The notes: generated by a model from the sequence alone, not told the origin. A stretch of DNA of 64,000 bases from Verticillium longisporum (GCA_019188255.1 JAETXT010000008.1:2108001-2172000), one strand, 5' to 3'. Shown: positions 1 to 11,967, counted from the stretch's first letter. Numbers and translations are program-made.

Positions 1-560
1 GGACCACCGCCAAGCAACAAGCCCTGTAAACCTTCCTCCCACAGCGCCTCTGATCACTGTGCCCGGGCCACTAGGCGGTCATTGAGGTGCGCCCAGAGGC
101 AGAGGAAGAACCCCCTCCTGACGGGCGTGGGAAGGTTTCTGGCGGGCTGTGCTGCCTGGGCATCTTGGGGCTTCCTCGGCTGCGTCATCCAGATGCTGGC
201 CAAGTCGACTGCCCAGCACTTGAGTTGAACCGCCCAAGACCTCAAGAACCAAGCAACGCCGCTCGTGCTCGTCCTGGGCTTGTCGTCGGCGTTTTCTCTT
301 TCTCCCCCCTTCCTCATCGTATTCATCATCTCGACCGTCCCGGAGCATCAACGCCGGATAGATGGATTCAACATATCCTTCGACCCGCCCGCCGTGTGCA
401 TCAGAGCCTGGAGCACCACACCTCTGACCGACGTCCCTGACGATACGAAACGATACCTACCTTACCTAGGCATCCGAGATAGCGACTCACCAGACCTGCC
501 ATCCGCCCTGTCCCGACGCAAAAAGCCCCCCCACCAGAGAATCGGGCGAATTGAGAGGCC
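1..560. other. intergenic/5' flank, no gene seen
   Basis: GC-rich stretch before the first gene. Reading frames are open on both strands only because the DNA is GC-rich; none has recognisable domains or a convincing intron pattern. It probably carries the promoter and 5' leader of the membrane protein gene that starts at 561. An upstream gene's tail cannot be excluded. Confidence 0.5.
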
Positions 561-1350
561 ATGCCGCGCCACACCCACATCCCTAATAACTATGGCCCCG
601 GCGGCACCCACGCCCATCCGTACCATCACCCACCGCCCGCCTTCCAGTATCATCCGCCGCAACACTACTACGTGCCGCCCGAGGACCCGGCACAGAAGAA
701 GAGGAGGAAATGTATTTACATGTTTTACGGACTGCGGCAGGCGGCGCTCATCGTGCCGCTCGTGCTCATCCTGCTCAACGTCAACATCTACGTCTCGCGC
801 CGCGGGCGGTACTTGAACGGCTCGACAAGTCCCGCTGATCCCGTATACTATTCCATGTGGTTGACGGCTCCTCTGGTATGTTGCAATGCGAACGGCATTG
901 GTGTCCAGACATGGAGTGTATCCATCAACTGCTGACATGCCCATGTAGTCGGGGGTCATCTTCTTGTGGGCCATCATGGCACTGATCCAGATGTGCGGCA
1001 GCCGATCACCGGACAGGCCGAGCGTACCCTATTCAGTCCAATTCGGCGTTGAGCTGCTGTTTGCTCTGGGGGCGCTTGTCTGCTTTATCCTCACGGTAGT
1101 CAACATGGCAGACAAGCAGAACAGCGGCACGTATGAATACCCGTACCTGCGATACGAGATTCCGCTGGCTGGTCTGCTCGGCTTCCTCATGTAAGTCGAA
1201 GCAGCCCACGTCGCTGTTGGGCGTCACTAATTCGACGTCAGGATTATTCAGGTCGGACTCGTCGCGCGGGCGTACTATGAGATCAGCATCGACAGGACAC
1301 AAAGAGACGGGCAAAGTCCCGCGCATCACGGGGCCATGACCCAGGTGTGA
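561..1350 (+). CDS. four-TM integral membrane protein, hypothetical
   Basis: Three exons, 561-875, 949-1190 and 1242-1350, give 221 residues. Introns start GTATGT and GTAAGT and end TAG and CAG; the second has a CACTAA branch site, and joining keeps frame. The first ~50 residues are rich in His, Pro and Tyr and end in a basic KKRRK patch. Four hydrophobic segments follow, at about 60-78, 97-119, 137-158 and 177-196, with a short polar tail. This topology (cytosolic N-terminus, four helices) resembles MARVEL-like or other small fungal plasma-membrane proteins, but I recognise no diagnostic motif and assign no function. It stands alone, with 970 bp before the next gene on the same strand. Confidence 0.75.
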
Positions 1351-2323
1351 AGCACACGCCTGATTGTTGCATCGGGAGCAAACAGCGAAGCGTGGGGGTA
1401 CGCTCCCGGGACGTTGATGTATGACTATGTATGAATATGGGAGCTCGGTCACAGTGACTCTGAGCAAAGGACGTAGGGTTTGGATTTCTTTTTTTTTTTT
1501 TGGACAAGGGAAAGCGACATACAAGATACCCCCTGATGGATAGTAGCATCTCTCCTGATGATAGTCTATGGGTCGTCAATTGACGAACAAACTAGTCGAA
1601 TTTGACTGAGCAAGGCAATGCAACGTTCGATACTATCCGGAGTTGGTACGGTATCTGAATCGCCCATCGTCCGTGTTTCTAGAGAAGGTGGTAGGATCCG
1701 ATGACGCAGGGGTGGAAATGTCCCAGCGCCAGATGCACCAAAAAGAAAATGGTAGGGAAGCTGGCTTTCAGGTAAAAAGGTCATGGCCATCTGCATGACC
1801 CATGCGACCGATGGCAGCAGGAAGCCGGGGCAATGCAATAGGGATTTTGTTTCCTGAATGAGACCCTGGACCAGACCAGTGACAGAAGTAAAAGCAAGGG
1901 AGGCGAGACGCTTCATCAAATAGCAACCAAGTTTTTTAGGTACAAGGAGCAGGCAAGCAAGATGAGGGAAGTCGCGACTGACGCGCGAGCACGGACCCGA
2001 TGGATGCCCCACGTACCCAGGTCGCCCCTTCCCCTTTCATCCGCGTCTCATCACATCGACGCTCCACGCGTGCTCGAGCGGAAGACACGCCCAGCGCTGC
2101 CCAGACTGGGGCAAATTTTTCCATGATGTAGCTCATCATCGCCCTCGTCTCCCATCCCGGACCATCACGCGATGACTTCGTTTCCCGGGCTCTTCCAAGC
2201 TTTCTAACGTCTCAGTCCCTGCCACCACCGACGACTTGCGCTTACTAAGATTCACTCACTTGTGGCGTGCGCGCCCACACAAGCAGGCCGGCCCCCGCTG
2301 ACCGTCGCGTTGCGTATTGCGCA
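1351..2323. other. intergenic region with T-tract
   Basis: 3' region of the membrane protein gene and promoter of the zinc-knuckle gene. A pyrimidine run with about 14 consecutive T lies near 1488-1501, soon after the stop, and may mark transcription termination or simply be low complexity. No conserved gene seen. Confidence 0.5.
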
Positions 2324-4273
2324 ATGCCGCCCATGGATCAGCCGCGGTGTGAGGAGGTGGTGGATTACGACGCCGACGGCAAGCTCGTCTGTTACCATCA
2401 CAAGGAGCGCGTCTGCAGCACGTGCTGCCTCAACTATGAATTTGACCATGGCTTCGACTTTGGCGACAATGTCTTTGACAGATTCGCCGTGCCCGTGTGT
2501 CTTCCGCACCGCCGCCGCATCTGCCACGAATGCTGCTGTGCCTTTAGCTGCGACACGGCCATGGGCATCAAGACCCCCAACAGCTATTCTGTCGATGCCT
2601 ACGGCAAGCTCGTGTGTGCCTGGCACAGACGCCGCGGCTGCCACGTGTGCGACATCGCCCTGATCTATGGCGCCCCCGAAACGAACTCTCTCGGGACCAG
2701 AGCCAACGGCCCACCTGTGCGACCCAGGCTCCTGGAGAAGTGGATGCTGCCGGTATGTCGGACGGCTTGAATTTGTGACATGTGAGATGCTGAGACCTGG
2801 CAGGAACGCGCTGCATCCGAAAGGTCGTACTCGACGAAGGCGTCTTTTTCGACGAGAGACTTGCCAGCGACAAGAGTCTCTGACCCGACAAAGGGATTCG
2901 TCGAGACAAGGGAAGAGACCCCCTCGACGTATTCCTCGCCGGGCTATGAGACTCCGCCGGTGGCCAAGCAGGCTGCGGTCGCAGAGCCCGTGTCGGCCAG
3001 AGGAGTGGCCGCCCGATTGACCAGAGAACCCAAGCTGGTCCAGGTGAACAAGCGGGAGCCACCGCCAGAGTCTGTCCAAACCATGGATGCAAATGAAGAA
3101 CACCTCTTCAGCAATTCTTCTAGACCCCGAGTGTCGATCCCCGCGATGACACCAATTTCGACCAAAAACCACACTCTCGTGGGCGAATCTGAGTCTCACA
3201 TGCATTCCCATCACGCCAAGAAGCCAGAGAGACTTCCAGGCTCCTTCATCAATGCTCAGCCTAGGGACCTGGAGCCATCTCTTATCGAGAGCAGAACCTT
3301 GAAGGCCGCGACTTTGCCGTCAACGTTGTTGAACGCACCATCCCGAGAATCGACACCTGAGTGCAAGGAAATACCTCCTTGGCGAGATCTTCTCAACAAG
3401 ATTGGCTCAATTCCAGAGTTTCAACCAGGTTCAAAAAACCATACGGTTTTGCCAGTTTCAGATGGCCCCGGCTACGACAGTTGGGATGCAGACCAGTCAT
3501 CGGGCCAGGCATCAACGCCGCCCCTCAAGTGGCCATCGAGCAACTACTGCGAGCAATGCGAAGTTTCCTGGCTTTGTGTTCGTGATGATTACGTCACCGA
3601 GCATCCGCTGCATAACAGCTGCAAACCCATAGGTTCGAAAAGCGACTTCGCTATGAAAGCACGAACGCTTATTGTCAACTTCTCCGGCCTCATGCCCCAG
3701 GGAGAAAAACACAAGCTCGGCGGCGCCGGTGTCTTTTTCGGACCCTCGTCCGTCTACAATCGTTCCGAGATTCTGTCTGATTGGTACACAAGCCCGCAGA
3801 GCGCCATGATTGAAGCGGCGCGCATGGCTGTACAGGATGTTCGAGAATGTATCCTGCCTCGCCGGGACGAACTCATAGAGAACCGATGCCAAGGGGAAGT
3901 TGTGTGTCAGTTGCGCGATGCGAAACCCTTCCGGTTGATCCTCGTATCTGACACGCGCACCATTGTGGACATGATGACTACAGATATCAAGAAATGGAGG
4001 TATGATCGCGAGGAGCAGGTCTACATCAACCGCAAGGGAGGCACCATCCGTAACAGCTTGGGAATCTTCCAGCTGGCTCGAGAGATGGAACTCTTGACCG
4101 AGACGGGTGTAGAGATTCAGTGGCATTACACGAAGCAAGAGTTTAATCACGAGGCCGTCCAGCTCGCGCAAGATGCTGTCGACCGCGCGAGACTTTTCGA
4201 TGAGGCGGACGGCACGTCGCCCGACGGGCAGAACAAACCGGCGAGCTGGCAAGTTGTCACCTGGGCTGACTAG
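2324..4273 (+). CDS. triple CX2HX4CX2C zinc-knuckle protein with RNase H-like domain
   Basis: Two exons, 2324-2752 and 2804-4273 (intron GTATGT...CAG, phase 0), give 632 residues. The start is the ATG at 2324; 2333 is an alternative. The first ~130 residues hold three copies of C-x2-H-x4-C-x2-C, each next to a basic HRRR/HKER stretch, suggesting three Zn sites. About 250 polar, probably disordered residues follow. The C-terminal ~200 residues match an RNase H-like fold: first strand VNFSG, a GGAGVFF strand, helix with IEAARMA (Glu ~480), strand LVSDTR (Asp ~526), and a final NHEAVQLAQDA helix. The first catalytic Asp of active RNases H is Asn here (~434), so nuclease activity is doubtful; nucleic-acid binding is more likely. 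No exact family recognised. Confidence 0.8.
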
Positions 4274-4870
4274 CAGCGGACCAGAGGACGGTAGGTTTTA
4301 GAAGGTGACATACAAGAAGTAATATAAAATTGAAAACCCAGGGCCATCTCGAAGGACGTTGTCGCTGCCCAGCGGCGACTGTACGTGCTAGCTTAGCTCG
4401 ACGTCAGTTCGGATGTGTCCCGCGCCACCCCCTTTTGCCTAGAACTCTAGGCAGCGTAGGGTCGTAAGGTTTCAGCCACAGGTCAATCACCATCTTCTGA
4501 GTCCTGCATCTACTAGCTCGGATGTGGCTTTCCACTCGTATCGCCAAGAAAAGAACCGGAATGCTTCGCAAGCCGCCGGGAGACGGCCGCGGCGCATTAG
4601 GTGAAGCGCGTAGCGGAGTTCCCAGCTATGCCAGCGGGCCCAGACTATGGGCTCATGATTCACGCTGTCTCCCTTGAACAGAACGCAATTACCGCAGGTC
4701 CCACTCTAGATACAATCCAAAATGTCCTCAAAAGCAGAGCTCACGTCTCCAATTGACTTTCGGTCGGTCGACGTGTTCAACATCCGCCGACGGTTCAGCG
4801 GCACGGCGCGAAACAGACACTAATCCCCTTCTGCACTTCTCTCATCGCCCGTCCATCGCGCCCGCCCATC
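4274..4870. other. intergenic region
   Basis: 3' end of the zinc-knuckle gene and upstream region of the GH12 gene. I looked for an upstream exon carrying a signal peptide for GH12 and found none that splices convincingly in frame. No RNA gene or repeat seen. Confidence 0.5.
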
Positions 4871-5730
4871 ATGCCTCCCATCAAGCACCTGATCGCCCTA
4901 GCTACGCAATACGCATACTGGTCTAAGGATGGCTACGAGCTGATCAACAACACCTGGGGCCAGTACGCCGCGACATCGGGCAACCAGACCACCTACTATG
5001 ACGGCGTTCCGTCAAGTGGCAAGGGCATCGCCTGGAGCTCCGTCTGGGAGTGGCAGGGCGGCGAGAACAACGTCAAGAGCTTCGTCTACGGCGCGCGGCA
5101 GTTTGAGCGCCGCCTCGTGTCGGACATTCACACGCTGCCGACGCAGTCGCAGTGGCACTACGATCGGGAGGACATCCGGGCCAATGTCGCCTATGACATT
5201 TTCACCGACACGGATAAGGACCACGTCAACAGCAGCGGCGAGTATGAGCTGATGATCTGGTAAGTCTTTTTTCTTCCCCCCTCTGTTTCCTGCGACGCAT
5301 GGAGACATCACGGGAACGAGATGACTGAATTGCTGCGTGCAGGCTCGGGCGGTTTGGTGGTGTCATGCCCCTGACCGAGGCCAAGCAGCCCATCGCCCAT
5401 GTCAACATTGCCGGCTACGACTGGGAGGTCTACTTTGGCTACAATCACGGCGGCGCGATGAAGGTCTACAGTTTCCTTCCCGCGCAGGGCAACATTTACG
5501 ACTTCCGCGCCGACGTCAAGCTCTTCTTCAGCTACCTCACGAAGGAGCATCAGTTTCCCGCGGACAAGCAGTACATGCTGAGTGAGTTTTTGATACCGGA
5601 GACCGGCTGCGCTGGTCGTAATGTGTGCTACGTGCTGAACATTTCTCTAGTCTATCAACTCGGCACCGAGGCCTTCAAGGGCGGTCCTGCAAAGTTTGTC
5701 GTCCCCAAGTTCATCGCCGACGTCAGGTGA
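4871..5730 (+). CDS. GH12 endo-beta-1,4-glucanase / xyloglucanase, no signal peptide
   Basis: Exons 4871-5259, 5343-5581 and 5651-5730 encode 235 residues. GH12 enzymes cleave internal beta-1,4 bonds in cellulose-type glucans or xyloglucan with retention. Family landmarks are present: NNTWGQ near the N-terminus, WSSVWEWQGG, the nucleophile Glu in YELMIW (~E126) and the acid/base Glu in LGTEAF (~E216). The length equals a mature GH12 domain. The protein begins almost directly at the first beta-strand: residues 1-17 are not a usual secretion signal, unlike most fungal GH12s. It may be intracellular, use unconventional export, or have an undetected first exon. It converges with the MFS gene, 42 bp apart at the 3' ends. 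Confidence 0.9.
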
Positions 5731-5772
5731 CGAGGCGTGGGAGGGGGCCGTGCAGGTTAGCCAGCCCGTGAG

Positions 5773-8058
5773 TTAATGGGCGAAGCGGAAGTCCTTGCGC
5801 TTGCTGCCGGAATCGGTCGTTGTCTCGAGGTACTGGACACGCTCCTGAGAGAGAGAGGGAACAAACATCATGTTAGCCTTGAACCGGCGCTAGGTTTTTC
5901 TTTGTAGAATAGGGATGTTTACTCACTTCTTTCGTCAGCGCGTCCCATTCGCGGTCTCGCGTTTTGTTGCGCCAGACATAATACAACTTGGCGAGGACGT
6001 AGATGACTATGTTGGCCGCGCAGATGGCCGTCAACTGTGTGTTTCCGCGTCGGTCTGTGGCTCGTTAGCATCAGCTGGTCTCTCTGCAAGGCTGCATGAA
6101 CTTACAGTTGGGACGATCGTCCTGGCGGTAGATGTTGGCGTGGATGATGCCTCCGACTTGTACGAACATGCTAGGACCACGTTAGCCTTCTTTGCTCTGT
6201 TGCTTCAATGCAGGTCCCGACCGCTGCTTTGGAACATACTTGTACACGGCTGTCGAGACCGTTCTCGTTCGGACGGTGTTGGAATTGCGGCTGCACCAAC
6301 CGACTTGCATGGCGTGGGCTACGACCATTGCGAGTACACCGGGCCGTACGGCTCTGAAAGCAGTCACGCCACTAACCTGTGGGGTAAGACAGCAACACAG
6401 TCAAGACGGCAAACCTTGCCCAAGGCGACGTGTCATCCTTCAATGTTCTGAGCGCGATCAGGCACGGAAGCAGCCAGACCTGGGCAAGTATGCCGAAGAA
6501 TGTACGTTCGTTGAAGATTTCCGAGTAATACGTCAGGAGAAGCATCTGTTCGCCTGTCGTTAGCCCAATCTCCTTCAACAGCCTAGGTCTAGACCTACGG
6601 TGATGGCACCCAGAACCTGCGTGGGGATACTGAGCAAGTTGGAGTCGAAAGTGCCAAAGCCGAGCGTCCGAAGCGTCAGGGTGAGGTACGAGTCCGGCGG
6701 GCCGGCGGGGATCAAGAAGGTCAGACCGATGGCGTACATTGGCCATAGATCGTAGTCGCACAGGGACTTCCAAAGGAGTTTGAAGTCGACGGCCTGTCGG
6801 TTGTGCATGTCGCCCTTTGAGGGGTCGTCGCGCAGGATACGATTCACCATGACAGTCTCCTCTCGCTCGGTGAACCACCCCTTCTTGTTCCACCAAGATT
6901 TGGTCTGCGTAGGCGAGGCAGCCATCATGAACCAGGACCAGATGCCGATCGAGAGGGTGAAGAGGCCTTCGAGCAGGAAGAGCCATCTCCAACCCTCGTA
7001 TCCGTGCAGACCTCGTAGTCTGAGGAGGCCGAATGCCAGGATTGGGGCAACAATATCAGTGACGCGCAGACTGGTCCAGAAGAGAGCCAGGCGGAATGGG
7101 AGCTCGGTTCCTTTGAAGAAGTACGACTTTGTACTGATCAGCAGGTGTAATGTGAAGAACAGTGAGCGGGACATACAAGGTAGAGAATGACATCGGGAAT
7201 AAAGCCACCCTGCAGAAGGCCCAGCAAAGCACGGCAGGCCAGAAAGCTGGACCGACCACTGAGCCAGAACTGAGAGGCGGCCACAACGCTCCACAGACAC
7301 ATGATGGTCGGAATCTATGTCTGTCAGGTCGCTGTCTACTGCCATTCCGTGAGCACATACCCATCGATCAGGTCCCAACTTCTTGCTGATGAGCTGAGAA
7401 GGCAGTTCAGCACAAAGGAAGGATAGCCTGAAGACAGTGTTGCCCAAGTTAAAATCTAGTCACGGTCAGCACGTCCCAACATATTTGATACATGTACTGA
7501 GTAGGTATCCAGCATACCATTAGTGTCAAGTCCAAGGTCTTCGAGGAAGTTGTCTGTGTTGGCCTGGCTGAGGTTTCCTCTGTCGAGGTCAAGAGAGAAA
7601 AAGGCATTGCATGCCCAGAGTGTGATTTTCCAATCCAGTTTGTTTATGAGAGACTGTCGAACAGAGGTGAATCAGCACCAATCCCAAACGGTTTAATGTC
7701 GGCCTCATAGTCTTACAAGTTCTTCACCCCAGGTCCATCGTGCTGAGGGATCAAAACGATGCAGGTTCTCGTACTTTGCGGTAGGCTGGAAGTACTTTGC
7801 TAGATCTGGGTCGTCATAAACAGATGGTTGAGTAGCCAATTGGTCAAGGTTTTTGTTGGGTTTGTTCCTTCGGAAGAGGGTAGTGATAGGTAGGACAGGG
7901 GGCTCCGTCTTCTGAAGTTCTTGCTGTTCAAGAATTCTCTGTCTCGTAGCAGCCAGGTCAGAGTCTGATCCTGAGCTGTTGAGCGAACTGTTCGCCAGAT
8001 TGACGGACTTTTCCGGCTGCCTCATCGCCGAGGATTGTTTCTCTTCGTAGCTTGCCAT
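5773..8058 (-). CDS. MFS transporter, Dal5/allantoate permease-type (anion:cation symporter)
   Basis: Ten exons on the minus strand: 7717-8058, 7518-7653, 7361-7455, 7177-7314, 6599-7126, 6377-6545, 6240-6318, 6106-6170, 5927-6054 and 5773-5844. All joins keep phase and give 583 residues. The family imports small organic anions such as allantoate, nicotinate, pantothenate or biotin precursors; the substrate here is unknown. Landmarks are KLDWKITLW before TM1, DRGNLSQAN after TM1, the [15 protein letters not shown] loop, the central loop after the first six helices, [14 protein letters not shown] before the last helices and the YRRGN motif before TM12. A ~110-residue polar N-terminus precedes the membrane part. 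Introns are 46-82 nt. The small last exon encodes the usual charged tail. Convergent with GH12; co-regulation is not shown. Confidence 0.88.
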
Positions 8059-9203
8059 CGCTCAATATATGAAGAGACACCAACAAGGCGTTGCGATCCT
8101 GGCTGTTGGTAGATGCTCCAGGGATCACTACAGTGATAATGATCATCTTTTGTACTTCTCTCGGGCCTTCGCCGGAGACAAGGTTCCTGCACCAGTACTT
8201 AGTGGATGAACGATCTCGGAGGCAACTCACATGGCGAGATCCCTAGTCCCAATCTCACCATGTGCGAAGATCCTCAGGATCCATCGTCTGAGGTTGATAC
8301 AAGGTTAGAGACTTGGACTGGCCCCGCACCTTACCCTCGTGGACTGAACGAACTGGGCCAGTCGAACTTGGAAGATGAAACCCATGGCAGCTCTTGCGCC
8401 ATGTTGCCTCATCCAAACGGAGGCTTTGGATACATAAGCCCACTTCGAATTGGGGAAGACAGTGGGTATCACCATACCCCTACCCCTCTTCTCTCCATGC
8501 TGGGCCGCCACGTGGGGGTTCTTGATATCATGGTGGTCGGGGCCAGGTATCCTCGGGCCATGTTGGTATATGCGACGTTTGTATTGATATGGACGTTACG
8601 GGGTTGTTTGTATCAAATTTCGCAGTATCCGCTTTTCCTATGGCATATAATTCAGGCTGTTCAGGCCTTTTGCTGAGGAACAAAATGAGTTCAGGCCGCA
8701 CAACAAAACGCTACATTATCCGTCGAAGTCCGCAGTCAATGGTCTTCGCCCAGCTCCTTGTTTTATTAGTCGAGGTTAATGTTGTCGGATCCAATGACAG
8801 CAAGCGTGAGATAAGAGCAGCACGTAATCTGCGGGATGGTGAAGTAACATGGAAGTCGGGCGTGAACGTCGGCTCTCGGTGTGCTGCGTCTATTCGGGCC
8901 AACATGTGCATGGCCCAGATTCGGGTTATTGTGTTGAACGTAAACTCCACAGTCAATGCCACGCCAGCTAGCTGAGGCCATGCGCAATTCGTCATTCATT
9001 TTAGTCGGAGAGATGCAGTCCGATGTCTGGGCAGATACAGGGATTGGTGGTATCTCGCACCATGAGGCATGGTCTTGATGGCGCAAGAATGCACCGCAAT
9101 GAGACAAGGGAAACCGACGATCGCCATCTACCTCGACTTTACCAACTTAACCGATGCAAGTAAACCGAGCCGCTGACCAACATAGCTGCCATTGGACTCT
9201 TTT
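8059..9203. other. intergenic region between MFS promoter and beta-propeller gene end
   Basis: Upstream region of the MFS gene and downstream of the beta-propeller gene. A plus-strand reading frame at 8206-8676 lacks homology, codon character or splice support and is not called. No tRNA or transposon termini seen. Confidence 0.45.
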
Positions 9204-11538
9204 TCATGAGTCCAAAGAAAAGATATCGAATCGGCGCTCGTCCCGTCGAAATATGCAGAGCCGCCTGCCGTCGCCAGACAGTATTCCTCGGTCTGGGATC
9301 GAAGCTTTGATGAGGATGGTAGCCCAATCCGTCACGGGGCTCCAGATCTGATGTTCAGCCAACCGATGCCGCATAACCAATATGATTCTCTCCTTTGAGG
9401 ACAATCTCTCTTGGTAGCAGACGCAAGTCTCCGTTTCATTGTCGACGACCATGTGCTCTGTTGTGATTGGACTAGTGCCAGCCTGCCATACCTGTCTGGC
9501 ACCTTGCCTGGGCACAACCCTGAAAGCTGTCTGGCCCGTTTTGGCGTCCATGAATCGATACTGGTCGCTTCCCTGTTCATTGAATGCCACGAGCCATTGA
9601 CCTGGCCGTGGGAATGCAAACACGCTCCGGCTTAACATTGTGTCGGGAGTAAGAGCTGTCTTGAATGACTGATATGCAGGTGGTTCCATGTAGCGGACAC
9701 AAGCGCCGTTGCTAATCTGAAACACACGGATCGAAATCGGTTCTTTAAGCCATTTCTTGGACTTTTTACTTGCAGTGGTGCTGGAGTCGTCTTTCTCGGA
9801 CATTGATTTTGACCAGACGATCAGGTGTTGGTCATCGGGGGTAAATGCCATCTGGAGGGCATGCACGGGATGTCTGTCTCGACAAACAATTGTGCGGAAA
9901 GGTTTCAGTAGGTCCATCCTCCCAGTTGCAATATGGTGAAATGTAAAAGTTTCCCGGTCAGATGCAACGTTCGCGATGGCAATGGTGCCGTTGCTGTGGC
10001 TGATCGCTGGGTTCAAGGCGTCACCGGCGTTGAGGGATGCTCTTGTGCTCAAGACACCATCGCGAGAGCGGACAAGTAAGACTTCTCCTTGAGTATCGCT
10101 GTTTACTGGAATTCCGATGAGACTGCAGTCGGGAGAGAATACTGGTGCGTCAGTGAAACGAACGGGTTGACTTCCTGAAATAGATGGAGTGTCGTCTCTG
10201 ATAGTCCACATGGGTCTATTCTCTGTTGGGTTAGATGTATCGTATGCCTCTATCAAGGTTTTGCAGATGCTCAGAAGCCATGTCGATTGAGGAAAATAGA
10301 TCTTTGGCTTGAAGTTTGTACTTTCAGGAGGTCGGAGGATCGATTTGACAGGCAGCGCTTGCAGTGCCAAAGATTGCAAAGGCCTGTTGTCATTCTGAGA
10401 TCCGACCTGCTGTTCAATGTAGTCATTGGAAGATCTTGACCGAAGTGGTTCCTCTTCATTGCTGTGAGCCCTTTCGATTTGAGTGTCAGTCGTGAAAAGG
10501 CAGGATATTACTCCATCTTGCGGGAGTGACGTTCCATGCAAAACTCACAATGTTAAATCTTGAAATGAGCCTTCTTGAGTCACTTCTGAGAAGCTTGAGG
10601 GTATTCTGGAACGTGCAGGAGTATTTCCTTCGACGACTCTGGGGGAAACGATGTCGCGAAGTTGTTGACTTTTTGGTTCCGTAGCCCAGAGACTCTTCCC
10701 TTCTTCCCTGGAGAACCCTTTGAGATTCGCTACCTGGATAATGATCGAATGTTTTACGGTCAATAGGTTTGAACCATCGCTTCTGGATGATAAATCGGTT
10801 TGTAAGTAGCGCGAAGAAGCACTGAATTCGCATATTAGTAGATTGTGCTTGGTGTTTCCAGGCTGAATATGGGCGAAGACTGACAATGTGCAAAGATCCA
10901 ACGCAATTTTCAAAGAGTCAAGTTCAGAGTGCGCTCGTCCGCCCAGCTTGATGACCTGAGCCGTGATTTCTGCATTCCAGACATCACCATCCCCATCAAT
11001 TACCGGACCTTCTAGCAAGCTCTGCAGTTCAATCACTGTGGCGTGGCATCCCTGTATTGCTGAGTTGATTCCAGTGACCAAGGTGCTGGGCAAGAGCGTG
11101 CTGTGCAGCGCTGCCGCTGAATCAATTCAATCAAATAATGCAACATAACAACAGCAGGCCAACGCAACAGCCTTAACATCTACTGCGAGGATTATAAGAG
11201 AAAAAGTCCTATACTCGATGAACTTAGTATGGAAAAATATTTTTAACTCATTTCAATATCTATGAAGCCTGTAGGAAGACGTTGCCTAGCCGTTGCTAGG
11301 TTGCATTATTTGATTGAATTGATTCAGCGGCAGCGCTGGTGCTGTGAGGCTGGGCAGCCGCCTCTTTGCTAATCGTTTCGACCACTGTCGCAAGACTTGA
11401 TAGCCATCTGACCGCCTCAAGAAGCGCCCTTTCTACTCTTTTTATACTCTGACTGACCCCGATTACTATTAACTTTGTCTTTTCGATCCCTGTTAGGAGG
11501 CCCAAGCAGCCCTTCGCAATGGACTGATCGCTGACCAT
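9204..11538 (-). pseudogene. WD/beta-propeller protein with helical N-terminal domain, split by a hAT-type MITE
   Basis: Coding blocks are 11339-11538, 10549-11097 and 9204-10461, with an intron at about 10462-10548. Without the 233-bp insert and one 8-bp target copy the frame runs straight through, giving about 668 residues. The N-terminal ~200 residues are helical and resemble the N-terminal domain placed before NACHT/STAND modules in many fungal proteins (weak, by style only). The last ~350 residues show repeats of the type FSPDCSLIGI, ISHSNGTIAIA and FTPDDQHLIVWS, typical of WD40-like blades. No P-loop is visible. As it stands, translation enters the MITE after ~67 codons and stops within its terminal repeat, so the allele is probably null unless the insert is spliced out. 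Function unknown; heterokaryon or self-recognition roles are only one possibility. Confidence 0.7.
11106..11338. mobile_element. hAT-type MITE, 233 bp, inserted in a coding exon
   Basis: Perfect 39-bp terminal inverted repeats at 11106-11144 and 11300-11338 begin CAGCGCTGCCGCTGAATCAA. The flanks are a perfect 8-bp direct repeat GTGCTGTG at 11098-11105 and 11339-11346. An 8-bp target duplication is typical of hAT transposons. The interior is 155 bp, AT-rich, and codes for nothing, so the element is non-autonomous. Both terminal repeats are identical, suggesting a recent insertion. It shares its first 11 terminal bases with the element at 39194-39894. Confidence 0.93.
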
Positions 11539-11753
11539 GGCGAGAGACGAGAGATCTGATAATTGGGAGGCTAGAAATTATTGACTTAGTTGCTGTCGAA
11601 GGACGTAATGGGTGTGGGACGAAAACATGTACTAGACGAAATGTCTGGTCTTTATTAGGGTTGAGGCCTAGTCAGCCTTACAAAATATTACTGCCTATTA
11701 TCTAAAGTCATAGCTATTTTAGGAATTCTGCAGATCCACGGTCAGTCGGCCAA
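11539..11753. other. short spacer between broken gene and Ty3 element
   Basis: About 215 bp: the upstream side of the beta-propeller gene, then the insertion site of the LTR element. One match to ATCTGATAA lies at 11554-11562, only 16 bp before the gene start. The last five bases, GCCAA, pair with GCCAG after the right LTR as a target duplication. Confidence 0.5.
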
Positions 11754-11967
11754 TGTTAAGGAGTCTTATGCAACGAGTAAAGGGATCAACTATTAATCTC
11801 TTAAAGGTCTCTAAGAAGATAGAATAATCGATGCCCTTCTCTAAATCTTAATCTATTAACCTTTCTTATAACTATTCCCTTATTATACTTAGTCCTCTCT
11901 TCTTAATTCTTATAATTAAATAATAAGCGATCCCTTATTAGTCTTATACCTCCTTTAAATCCTAATA
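11754..11967 (-). repeat. 3' LTR of the Ty3 element (214 bp)
   Basis: Left-hand copy and, given minus-strand coding, the 3' LTR. It begins TGTTAAGG and ends CTAATA on the plus strand, consistent with an original TG...CA pair whose final C became T. It is the same length as the right-hand copy. Confidence 0.88.

Noticed and set aside
8206..8676. 156-codon plus-strand reading frame between the MFS and beta-propeller genes
   Set aside because: No domains, no signal or TM pattern consistent with a family, no splice continuation; overlaps the MFS promoter.
11554..11562. ATCTGATAA match upstream of the broken beta-propeller gene
   Set aside because: A single match only 16 bp before the ATG in AT-leaning DNA and before a disrupted gene with no iron link; likely chance.
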